A stretch of DNA of 64,000 nucleotides from Rhabdornis inornatus (taxonomy: Eukaryota > Chordata > Aves > Passeriformes > Rhabdornithidae): NCBI GenBank assembly GCA_013397075.1, contig VWZS01002843.1, forward strand, positions 79,501 to 143,500, written 5' to 3'. A model generated the notes under the pieces. That model worked only from the letters and a program-made list of their open reading frames with translations. It was not told where the DNA came from and did no database searches. Positions 38,943-50,000 of this stretch are shown piece after piece (within the stretch, counting starts at the first letter, position 1; every line of letters starts with the position of its first letter). Both the position numbers and the translations under genes were made by a program.

Positions 38943-41267
38943 AAGAGCAGCGTCTATGCTGCCAGTATTTCAGGAATGGAAAATGATTCTTCAGGCTCTG
39001 TGCTACTTTCATGCTGTTTTCTGACTCTTCGCTTTTAGACTTTGTTTCTGGGAATGCTGCTAGACTGAAGGCACTTTGCCTGCAAAACAGTCTAGCTTTG
39101 TTGTTTGTATTCCTTCCCAGATAGCTTAGGTGAGTGCCTGAACATCCACAGAGAAGTCTGTTCCACTGGCCTAAAAACTATACTGTACAACACCCTGGAT
39201 ACTTCCTCACCCCCTCATCCTGGCTGTTCTCTTACAGTCTTTCATTCTCTCCAAAACTACATAGCAACACTGATTAAAAAAAAAATATATAAAAATCAGA
39301 TGTTGAGATACATTTTGGTATAAGATCGGTCACTGTTTTTTCCTGATGAGAATTGCATCAGTAGATTCAAGTGAAAGACAACTTGTATCACTCTCCTCTT
39401 CTACTTTCCCACACTCCCAATAATTATCAATCAGATATGTACTTCAAGATTTATAAAATATAACTTTAGCCTTTGGCAGCAAAACAACACCTTTTCTCTC
39501 CCTACCTCCCAAAAAGTCCCACAATAGCAAGCTTTCCTAGCAATCACCTGATAACTCTTCCTGTCCAAGAGCTCACAATAGCTGCTAGCACAATCAATAG
39601 CACATAAATACCACAGCATTCCCGAATTCACGTCTGGTTTGTGAGATGTCAGAGCTGCCATCTTCTTCCCCATGAATTCTTACCTCAGCCATCTCTTCCA
39701 GATGCCATTCCTTCTAACAGCATAAAACCACAGCTTGCTGTGGTTACCTCTTCCACAAAACATTCATCCCTTTCCTCTCAGTTTTTTCCCTACAGATAAA
39801 GGCTAGAACAGACCATACCTAAAGTCTACCATGACCAGAGAGTACTAAAGAGGCCCCTACATACTGATGAGGGAGGGTTGCTCACAGTCTGTCTGAAGAG
39901 AAAATAGTAACTTAAAAGCTGAATCTTTCAGTCCTTCAGAAATGTCTCTATATTTAAAGTTTCAGAGGTTTGGGTTTTGTCTCTTCTAATAAATACTTTT
40001 CCCAAATATTTAGACATCAGATTGAACTTAGCCTTTCTTGGGCCTTTGAGAAATTGCCAGGAAAATCCATGAAACTCAACAAAAAAAAAGTTGTATATGC
40101 CATGGACTTGCATTTTTAGAGGCCAACACATGGACGAGCTGAAGCCTGGCTTCCTGGCTTGACTTTGGCAGAGTAAGTAGGGGCAGGGCTTTTGCATAAA
40201 GTAGTTTATGATGGGACTTTACTGCTTGTCGTTGGTGAGCAAAAGGTCTCTGAATATTGCAGCATGTGGATATAGTTTATTTTCAGCTTCCTACTTCCAG
40301 CACCATGCCAGCGATTTCTACTTTTCTCTGCATGTGAGCCAGGCACATATCACAGTGATCACATCCTTCCCTGTCCCAAAGTTCTCCTTCCTCTAGCAAT
40401 TCCCTTGTGTTTGCTAATGCCAGTCTAGCATTAGCTCACTATTTTTTTACACATCTGCACATCTATCCCTAGAGTGTCCACCCTTTCAAAAATACCCTCA
40501 AGTATCACAAGACTGACATATAGTAGTGAACAGAAGGCATAAAAGCACTGTCATGTGCTTTTTTCTGCTAGTCAGACAATGCTGTAAACACTGCAGTCAG
40601 GTTTCCAAGCCCTAAAGCAAGGCAGCTAATACAATGCTACATGGATTCAAGTCTAGTAACTGAGATTTCACCTTCATTCATGTGATTTGCAGCATCCTTA
40701 GAAGGCAGCTATACCTCTTCCTTAGTCTTCCCTGAATATACACAAGTATCTGGATGGTCAAGCACCCAGCTAATGATCAATGCCTGTGTTCCTTAAGCAG
40801 TAGAGCACACTATGATTTAGATAAAGGTATTAATTTTTTATTCTGCCTAATCCCCAGCTCACCTGTGGATGTTGCATGCAACTTAATAAGACAAAAACGT
40901 TTTCTGTAGATACTAAATTTAAAATAACAACTTCACCCCCCCCTTAATTTGGCATTCAGATATCCCTCAGGGTATGCAACAAGTGACTTGGCAGATAATT
41001 CAGGACATATGGCTTTGAAGAATGATAATTTAAAAGTACTTGGATAAGTTTCCTCAACTCATTCACATTAATTTGTGCTATTCTCATTTACTTATCCTCG
41101 AGCAGCTGGTACAGCTAAAAAGTATAGAAAATATAATGAATATAATGCAAGTAACAAAAAAAAACCTTTTTCTGAGTTGGATTAATGTATAGTGCAAAAA
41201 CATAGCTCAAAAACTGAGAAACAGGAGGAGTTCAAGGACAGTTCAGAACTGTTAAACCTCCATGCCT

Positions 41268-41296
41268 CATCTGTAGTCACCAGGGGGCACCAGATG
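41268..41296 (+). promoter_or_regulatory. Candidate CTCF-type site between mirrored E-boxes
   Basis: The core CACCAGGGGGCAC (41278-41290) closely matches the vertebrate CTCF core (CCACCAGGGGGCGC-like). It is bracketed by CATCTG (41268-41273) and CAGATG (41291-41296), which are reverse complements. A TATA-like GGCTATAAATTAG lies 80 bp to the right (41371-41383). The site is intronic in TRPC4. Motif matching alone does not show occupancy. Confidence 0.4.
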
Positions 41297-42212
41297 TACC
41301 CATAGATTGGTAATTAGGTTAAAGCCATTGTAACCTATGTGGTCTTTGAAATGCTGAGCACATCACCGACGGCTATAAATTAGAGCCCCACAGCTGAATG
41401 ATCAACAGACTAGAGAGTTTAGATCTAACAAAATCTGAACATTGTTTTACAGGTTGTGAGTTTGAGGGGAATGGGGCTGGGGTTTATTTGTTTGTTATGT
41501 TAGGGTTTTGTTAGGGTTTTTTCATAATTGGAGCGGTTAATTTGTTTGTTTTGTTTTAGTGGGTTTTTCTTTTGTGTTCTTTTATTTCTTTTAGGAGAAG
41601 GTGTAAATTGAGATTCAGTGGCATCTCCTAATTTGGAGATGTTGGTTATAAAACTTTTCCAAAAATGTAAAACCAGATTATTTTAACTGTACACATTTAT
41701 TCTTGGTCCGAATTAACATATTGTTACATTTTTCCCCTTTTCTTTTGCAACACTTAAAATGTTCAAAGCATTGAATTTTGGAGGATAACCAGTTCTTTTA
41801 AAAGATACATTTTAGCAGTCCTGAAGAATTGTGTCTTTCTGTTGATACAAGAGGACCTGTTCTTCTAGCTTTCTGACATTGATAATGAGCGCTTGAATTA
41901 CGTAAGAAATTCTGCGCTTAAAAATAATTTCTTTTTACAAATATAGCTACATTATTGTAAGAGGTGAACCTGAAATTAGCTATGCATCATACATAGGGTA
42001 TTATCTCATGGATATAAAAAAATAGTGAGAGCTAATTCATTTACTTGTGAATCATAACAGTTTTTTTCCCAGTATTTCAATGTTCATAACTTTTATCACT
42101 AATTAAATATTTGGAAAATTGTTTTTTGTGCTTGGATTGGAAGTATTTAGCAAGGTGTTTTTCTTTCTATTATTATCTGTCTTCTGTAGAAAGAAAACTC
42201 TTCATTAGGGAC

Positions 42213-42426
42213 CAAAAAAAGAAGAAAAAAAAAAAGAAGAAGAAGAAAAAACAACCACCAAAAATCACCACCACCACCACCAACAACAACAACAAAAAAA
42301 CCCCAAAACAACAACAACAAAAAAAAAAACCACAAAAAAACTCCCAAAAACCACCCCCCCAAAAAAACCACCAACCAACCAACCAACCAAACAAACAAAA
42401 AAAAAAACAGCAAAAAACAAAAAAGG
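42213..42426. repeat. Decayed A/C-rich low-complexity array
   Basis: The plus strand is almost entirely A and C (with G early) for over 200 bp. It runs in blocks: (GAA)n at about 42235-42247, (ACC)n at about 42268-42282, (AAC)n at about 42282-42325, a C8 run near 42353, (CCAA)n at about 42370-42390, then (CAAA)n. Open frames through it are artefacts. Each block has its own unit, as if a poly(A)-like tract had been seeded repeatedly by slippage. Confidence 0.9.
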
Positions 42427-44709
42427 TCCTACCTTGACCTCACTGTATCTATGGCAAAACTCCCACTAACTTCAAGGGGCCAGAATTTTACCACACATGA
42501 CCAGATTTATTCAAAGAAGTAAAACCAAACAGCCAAAGATATCATGCTATTAAAAGCACAGTCTGAAATCATTGTCTAAACAATATGTCAAATATTTACA
42601 AATACCAGTAATCAAAAAGTAGAGTTGTAGTTTGAAACAGTTTCAAAAGAAACTTGAAGAGGAAAAAAAAAAAACCTTGAAGGAAGAAAAAAGTATATAA
42701 TAAAAATATATTACAGCATTTAATTCTGAGTATTCAGATTTTATATCTTTAGCCCATTGGAATGATTTTTCAGCCAGAAGGTATTTTTTTATTATATTTA
42801 ATTCATTGTGGCATTACTGCAAAATGCCATTGGCATTTGCATTCTCTTCAGCATGCCATGTTCCTAAAAATGGACCAGTGCATTTATCAGTGAATTATTG
42901 CACACATGACACCCACAGAAGCTTAATCGTTGTTGTGATCCCCCGTGCATACAACAGAGAACACCCATAAGCAACATTTTTGGTAAAAAGCCATTTTTAT
43001 AAGCACTGGCTTGCAAGCAGTGCTTATGGTGGCAATGGGCAAACCTAGCCTTGTACAGACACAAAAAGAGATATCTCTGTTCAAATGATTCATGATTATT
43101 CTTCACACTTTATAGCAAGACCCCCAGCAGGTGCAACCAGGGGAACAAAGAAAGCATAGGAGGAGCAGCACTCTCACACCAGCCAGCAGCGGACTCTGGC
43201 ACTGAAAAACATGCTTAACCTTCAGCACAGAGAACAAGCCTCTAGATTGGAGCAGTTTGTGGATAATTTAACATCGTAGTATTCACACAAAAAGTAGCCT
43301 ATCTTTTGTCTGCTACAGAGTGAATCTTGCCTAATACAAGTTTTACTGTTTGTATGCAAGAATTTTCATTGCAGCAGCTGTGGCACATACAAAAACGTAG
43401 TCCTGAAAGTCTGAAGAACAGTCTGAAATTTAGTCAGCTATTGTAAGGTGAATCTGTAGACTCCCAAGGCCAAAAGGGGTGTATGCTGTTTTAAAACAAG
43501 TAATTGATAAAGACAGCAGGAGGAGTTCTCCAGGGAACTCAATTTTTCTCCATTGCTAAGGGGAGCCCAGGGAGCCAGACCAGAGACGAGACACACCTTT
43601 GGATGACTACCATCAAATGGTGTGAACTCTGCCCTGCAAACAACAACTTTCACTACAGAGGCTGGATAATGGAGACACAGGGGTTTTAACTGGTTTGGGA
43701 TGGGGCTGTGCCCTGATCCTTCAGGGCCCTGGTACACTGCATTGAGAAATTCCTATGCACTGTATTCTCATCTGCGCTATCAGTTTAGGAAAAATGAGAT
43801 GAGACAAACATAATGTGAGTACAGTTTTCTTCCCCTTCTCTGACATAAATCTATTGCCATTTTACAGTAGCTCTGCTTTTACTATCTAGAAGAGAAGGCA
43901 GGCACACATTTGCAGAAAGACCTAGTATATTTCTTTCTTAAACAAAGAAGCATAGAATTCATGTTATTTTATCAGCAAAAATTATACTTTTTACCTATTA
44001 TCTGCAATTCTATCCATGGCACATACATTATACTGCAATTAAAGTATATTGTATGCAATTTCTGTAAAAGACCTGTGATCATTTCAACATACTATTCATT
44101 GAAATGCATTAATAGAGTGCCTATAACACACAAAAGTTGAAATCAGTGAAAATAGAATACAATAGTATAGCTACTTTTAAGGTTTTTCTTCCTAGCAGAG
44201 TCCTAGGAATATCATAATTTATGGGCTATGTTATCCTGTCTCCACTATTTTCTCAAAATGAGAAAGATTTGCAAGAGGCTAGATACTTCCCAGAGATGTC
44301 TCAAGGTAGTTCAAGGGAAAGCAGAGTAGGTATCAGATCATGAAAATCATAAAAATTATTTTGTCATGAAATCAAGAAAATGAGATTATATTCCTTTGAG
44401 AGAAGACAAGGGAGAAAGGGAGGGGAATTTACACCTTTTCTGTTGTACTTCCTAGGATGGATGACTACTTGAGATAGGACTGAAGTTCTGATCAACTGGG
44501 TCATGTCTACCAGTTTTGCCTTTCTGGGTTGGGATATGATGACCTCTACATGGATGGGTTAAAACATTCATTGACTTTTATGTGAGTTTCATAATTAATT
44601 CAAATGGACTACATATTAACACTTCTATTCTTTTTTGAATTATTTGCTTCTTTGTATGATTAAAGATTTCCCAGCAATATCTGCAGGAATAATGTTATCA
44701 TTATACAGA

Positions 44710-45048
44710 GGGGAGTCATAGGAAAGACAAAGACAGACTTTTAACCAAGGCTGTAGTGACAGGAAAAGAGGCAACAGTTTTAAAATGAAAGAGGGTGGGT
44801 TTAGAATGGACAGAAGGACGTCTTTTTTTACAATTAGGGTGGTGAGACACAGGATCAGGTTGCTCAGAGAACTTCTAGGTGTCCTATCCATGGAAGTGTT
44901 CAAGGTCAGGTTGGATGGGGCTTTGAACAACCTTGTTTAAGGAAAGATATCTCCGCCCATGGCAGGATGTTGGAACTAGACTTAAAGACTTAAAACTTCT
45001 TAAAAGACTTAAAACTTTTGACTCAAAACAATTTCTGACTCTATGATG
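44710..45048 (+). mobile_element. CR1 LINE 3' end, about 340 bp
   Basis: Matches the CR1 3' UTR in order: 'gtagtgacaggaaaagaggc' (near 44753), 'gagggtgggtttagaatgga', 'aggttgctcagagaacttct', 'tggaagtgttcaaggtcagg', 'atggcaggatgttggaacta'. The terminal part is altered: a 'gacttaaaactt' unit is duplicated (about 44982-45018) before a final 'gactctatgatg'. It is antisense to TRPC4 and ends about 170 bp from the exon 2 donor, so it is the repeat closest to a coding exon here. Confidence 0.92.
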
Positions 45049-45219
45049 TATAAACATAGATGATTGCAATTCATACAGAATCAAAGGAATTTATTTTCTA
45101 GTTTTAAGTGCTGCATGCATGGATGATGTCTGATTTTGTTTTTCTTTTTCTTACTCCCTTTGCACAGTTCTTCTCTTTACATTAGACCAGACTACAAACT
45201 CAGAAAATCCTGCACATAC

Positions 45220-45597
45220 CTGCTTCTCTCCGCTGGGCTTCTTGTGATTTAACAGCAGCTCCACGGCCCCAACCACCTCCTTCCGTATGGCGTGCAACAG
45301 AGCATCTCCCACATACACATTAAAACTTAAGAGCAGCTCAATGAGCTCAAGGTTCTCATTTTCAATTGCAATAAGGAGTGCAGTTCTTCCCAGGGGATCA
45401 ATGCAGTTAATATTGATCTTGAAATAAATTTCTGCCTCCTCCAAAGCTTTCTTTACACTGGCGTAATCTCCTTTCTCCACGGCGTTCAGATAGGCTTTCT
45501 CTGAATGAGACAGTTCAGATTCTGCCCGGACAATGCGAAGAGGGATACGATCTCTGTAGGGAGCATTGACGCTTCTTTTGTAGTAGAACTGGGCCAT
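45220..45597 (-). CDS. TRPC4: TRPC4 start-codon exon: N-terminus and first three ankyrin repeats (residues 1-126)
   Basis: Starts MAQFYYKRSVNAPYRDRIPL, the TRPC4 N-terminus (TRPC5 begins MAQLYYKK). The ATG at 45597 has A at -3 and G at +4, a strong context, and is the family's usual start. Residues 31-58 (SEKAYLNAVEKGDYASVKKA), 67-92 (DPLGRTALLIAIENENLELI) and 95-121 (YVGDALLHAIRKEVVGAVEL) are ankyrin-type repeats of the cytosolic N-terminal domain, used in tetramer assembly. The exon ends ...PSGEKQ in phase 0 at donor CAG|GTATGT. The next exon continues VPP without loss. Differences from remembered human TRPC4 are few (S9, H31, A51). Confidence 0.99.
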
Positions 45598-45624
45598 ATT
45601 TTATGCCATTCTAATACTTTGTCT
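45598..45624 (-). other. TRPC4: TRPC4 5' UTR portion of the start-codon exon
   Basis: The minus strand reads a pyrimidine-rich tract, then ATGTTGCAG|AGACAAAG, placing the acceptor just before 45624 (an AG two bases later, giving ACAAAG, is the alternative). The remaining 27 nt lead to the ATG. The rest of the 5' UTR must lie in an upstream exon that I did not find before 64000. Confidence 0.8.
45601..45609 (-). promoter_or_regulatory. Two-codon upstream ORF (ATG GCA TAA) before the TRPC4 start
   Basis: ATG at 45609-45607, GCA, then TAA at 45603-45601, with only AAT between it and the TRPC4 ATG. It is in frame with TRPC4 and its ATG has A at -3 and G at +4, as good a context as the main start. 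Very short uORFs normally reduce initiation at the next start by stalling or poor reinitiation. That effect is inferred. Confidence 0.75.
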
Positions 45625-47023
45625 CTGCAACATGAAAACAAAGATGAAATCAATAATTGACCTGGGGGGTATGGTGCACCAAATTAATATTTGCAATATG
45701 TAAGTATTTAAAACTCATACTAAAAAGTGATGCTGAAACACATACAAAATGCTATCGATAGGGCACGTAAGCAAAAGCAGAGGCCAAAACACCGCTTATT
45801 TTTAACTTACCAAGTCAGAGCATATCTGTCAGAATACCATTTGCTTATATGCTTTTTTAAAATCTGTGGCAAACCAGAAATTATATGATACAACACAGTT
45901 TACCACCAAAAGTGTGGCTCCACTTCATCCTTAATCTCCTCATTCAGTTCTGCAAGGACTTAGAGAGCACAGTCGCCTGTCTCAAACACTGTGAAGTCCA
46001 CAGAAAGACTTTGACATGGGAAAAGCACAGAAGGTGCACAGAAGGATAGTGACCACCCCAGAGGTGAGACAGAGGTGAGATCTGGTTAGCACATCCTGGT
46101 CGGTGCATCCCAATGAAAAACTCCCACTGCAGCAAACTGTGTAGAGAAACAACTGCTCATACACATATCACTTATCAAACAAAGATCACCCCAAGTTATG
46201 GGAAAGATGGCATCTGCGACCACCAATGACCACCAAAGCCTCCCTCTACCCCTCAAACATGCCTCCGTGGATATCTTGAACTTGGACTGTAAGATAAAGC
46301 ACTACTGCAGGGACTTGAGATAAGTTAAAGGTGCTACTATTGTCCAAGTGTTGTCTCAGACCTAGGGGGAGGGTAACAAATCCTGGGGAGAAGAATGGCT
46401 TGCTGAAAATGGACATAAAGAATATAGAATGTATAGGTCACAAGGAAAGGCAATTCAAGAACTGCTGAAATCAACTCCAGCTGGGTAAAAGGTAATTCCA
46501 ATGGAGAGATGGTCTCTGATATCCTACAACAACCCATGTGTTGTTTGAGGATTGTGTGTGGACAACTAAATGCAGTTTTTACATCTTCCTAGTCCTACTC
46601 AAGTACCCTGACTTACCTGTGGCAGGCACAGACTGCACAGCTCAGTGGTGAGCTTCCCTACTAAGATTTTGATTCAATCTCATATGCTATTAGAAAAACA
46701 TTCATGTAAAATGTTTTTCCAACCAGAGCTTACTAACTTATAAATTAAAACTCAGAACCTAAAAGGAAAAACAAAATCCGTAGGAGAAAAATTTCCAAGG
46801 ACTGGTAGATAATAGTCACAGTTTTGATTCTGAACTACTCAGTCCTAGAATTAATACTGCATTAATAAAACTAGAATTAATACTGAAACATAGCAGCTAT
46901 AAAACAACTCTAAACTCTTACATATAATAAAAGTATATCATGTCTGTGCTTTTATTCAAGGACTTTGCAAAAAAAATTCCTTCTAGCAAAAGTATTTTCT
47001 CCTGGTTCTATCTTCCAGAAAAG

Positions 47024-47047
47024 AAAAAAAAAAAAGGGGGGGGGGGG
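47024..47047. repeat. A12 directly followed by G12
   Basis: Twelve A then twelve G with no spacer, followed by AAGAGAGAAGA, giving a purine-only stretch of about 40 bp on the plus strand. The long G run can fold or stall polymerases and is a likely sequencing-length error. Confidence 0.9.
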
Positions 47048-50000
47048 AAGAGAGAAGACAAAAAAATTGACCTCAAAGAACAAAGTCCACAAAAAATATT
47101 TCCCCCTGCTGTTCAGCTGGAGGTCGAGCATCTTATTAGAGAAAAAACTGTAGCTTCTCGTAATTTTCTCAGCTGATAATGCAAGCTGCATTAACCCACT
47201 GCCTTTTCCTCCACTTTCTTCAGTCATCAAAACAATATTTCTGTTGAGGTTCTATAGCAAGCTATAGTATATATTTTTATTATTGTGAGGTTTTCATTCA
47301 TCAAAAAAAAAGTCACTAAACACTGTGAGGAACATAGCAATTATTCTGTTCCCACTTTTCTTAAGCAGTGCAATGAGAGATATATACAAAGGCTGTAACT
47401 GAACTGTTTTCTTCGTTTTCCAGAGCAGATCAACACGGCTTGACATAGGCAGGAAAAGGTAAAGAAGACATATGAGAAAGAACTCTCCTCCACATCCACA
47501 TACAGGAGCTGAGGCATCACAGTCCTTTGGAAGATGTTTCCCAGTTCTCCCTACAGGGTGGTATCAGTCTACAGTCTGGGATACTCGAGGTTGCACAGTC
47601 TGTTTGGATTACATTCTGTTAATCTCACTCTAAGTAAAATAAAGTTCATATCCATTGCACAGTTTTATACCCCTGTAGCTGTTATCATGTTCTTAACGCA
47701 CTGTATTTCATCACTTTACTTTTCATTCTTTCGTTTCAAAACTGCAAGTTCAATTCAAGGAGGTGAAAATTTTTATGTTCAGATCCAAATTAACAGACAT
47801 AAGTGTAGTTCACAAGGAGGTAGTTACAAGAAAGGTGGACTGCCATATTCCATGGACATCCATGGTCACTTTGAGCTTCATTCCCCTGCTCCCAAACTCA
47901 ACTAGATTGGGTGTGGACGTGGGAGGGCATCCTGCCTGACTCCAGCTGCCACCTGACAATGACTTGGGTATCAACACAGGCTCTATTTCATACCTGTCAG
48001 GCAGATGTCAAGCTAACCCACAACCATCTACACACATTATTCAGTTTCTTACTATCTACAGAGCTCCCCAAGACCCCAGAAGAAAACAGGGACTGCAACT
48101 GGGAGGCTAATGTTAAAGGCTCCTCTCTCTTGAAAGCACATGAATAAACAGATCATTGTCTCCCCATTTACTATGAGAGAAACCATGAATTAACTTGTAT
48201 CAATGAAACTGGGCATCAGAGACATTTATTGTAGAAGAGTACAGTCACCTACAGATAGGATCTATCATGATTTCATGAGGATGATTTGAGGGTTTCTTAT
48301 TTCTTTGTTTTTCTTCATTTTTATGTTAAGTCTGATGAAGATCTTTTATTGCTTTGCTGTAAACAATGAGGAAAATACTTGTTGGAGCCTGTTTTGTTTA
48401 CCTCTTCTTCATTCGTGAGAAGTAGATCTAAGTTTAGTTTGTCTCTTTTAGAAGAGACATATTAAACACACATTTTCATTCTTCTAAATAGCTGTCCCCT
48501 GCTAATCTCTATTTCTTGCCTGCACCAATTCCTGAAATTAATTATCCATAAATAAAGTTTTGTCATAAGTAAAATTCTATGTTTACATGCAATTAGAAAC
48601 TAGAGATTGATTGCTGATACAATACAGTCCTGGAAGGTGATATAAAAATCAAAGAGAATGGTTCCATGGGTATTTACAAAAATAAAACATTTATATTTAT
48701 TTTATCTACAGGTAGACAGTGTTGTGTAACAACTGTTACTGTGCCCTCACATGTAGATGTGTGCATATGACATTTACATGGAGCTGTAAGACCTAGCAAC
48801 AGCCAGCAGCAGTACAAAAGTCTCCAATTGCTTTGAGTGTCTCTGCAGGAAGAAGTCTAAAGAAACAAGAGATCAAATACACTGGGCCAGTGTGAGGAGA
48901 ATGAAATAAAAAAAAATTATGATACAAACTTATAAAAAGTGTAATTATAGTTTCTACAGAGTCCATATAACTGACATAAAAATACTTCAGAGAAGAAATA
49001 AAGACAAAATAATTCTATATAGTGCTTCCTGCCATGCCATGGAAATATCAGTAACACCTGAGCAGGAGAAATAGATAAAAAACAGAAATCATAATACTCT
49101 GACAGAAAAGTGATTCTTATGAGAAAGCATTTTTTTCTTAATAGGCAGTTTTGATTGCACCTCTTAGAGACCACTGTTTCAAATTATATGTGACTGTTTC
49201 TTTCATACGCTGTTTTTCAGGGAGGAATGGCAATATTCTACCTTCTTTGCAAACCTTTACCATTTCCACACAATCATTATTTAATAATTTCATATAAGAA
49301 AAGCTGATGTTATTAATTTTAAGAATCCTAAATAAATAATTTGAATTTATTTTCTGCTGCTGTATCATTCTGTATATGTACATATACATGCATATTATAA
49401 TCACAGATATTTCCCCATCAAAGGTCAAGAAAAACTGCAATCAGATTTTCTTGGCGCTTATTCAACCTTATTTGCTCCCTCTACATATATGATCACATCC
49501 TCCCTATTTTTCCAAAGGACCCTGACTTGCATTTCCCTTGCTTGCTGTCCCCCTATCCCAAAACAGTCATAGCCAGGTGTAAGAGGAAAATCAGAGTGAG
49601 CCACCAGCAGGCACCAAAGGCTTCTGTGAAGAGCCACTTGTATTACTGCTCACAGATGTACTGCAAACCTTTCAGGGACAGAAAGAAATCCCAATGACAG
49701 CACATCTCCTTCAGCAGATGGGCAGTGGGAGATATGTGGATATGCTTCTTAGTATCCACATGTGCAGCTTCTGAAATCCTCACTGACAACCCTTCCAAAG
49801 GTACTTTATTCCCAGCACTTACCACTGTTAGACTTACTGTAGCATTATAGTATATATAGATAGATAAATATAGTATTATACTATATAGCATCTTCCATAT
49901 CATCGAAAGCACATTTCTGATTTTGCGCATGAATTTATTTTTCAGACTATTTGCATTTAAAAAAAAAAAGTGAAAGTTCACAAGTAACTGGCATCACTCT

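Larger units (their letters stand above)
25992..45219 (-). other. TRPC4: TRPC4 intron 2 (19.2 kb)
   Basis: Donor CAG|GTATGTGC at 45219; acceptor CACAG| ending at 25992. Contents: an 18-bp tandem duplication (27558-27593), a CR1 tail (31589-31665), small duplications (36247-36270, 38905-38942), a CTCF-like site (41268-41296), a decayed A/C-rich array (42213-42426) and a CR1 3' end (44710-45048). The other long stretches (26.0-27.5, 27.6-31.6, 31.7-36.2, 36.3-38.9, 39.0-41.2 and 42.4-44.7 kb) are AT-rich with scattered T or A runs. I see no gene or known repeat there. Intron retention would add 22 codons after Gln126 before a stop at 45151. Confidence 0.93.

Noticed and set aside
41500..41516. 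Two TTAGGG motifs (telomere-like)
   Set aside because: Only two copies, separated by T-rich sequence in a G/T-rich stretch; not an interstitial telomere array.
42111..42437. Lys/Gln/Asn/Thr-rich open frame
   Set aside because: It is the translation of the A/C-rich low-complexity array.
43212..43234. RE1/NRSF-like sequence (TTCAGCACAGAGAAC)
   Set aside because: The left half matches, but the right half departs from the consensus at several key bases.
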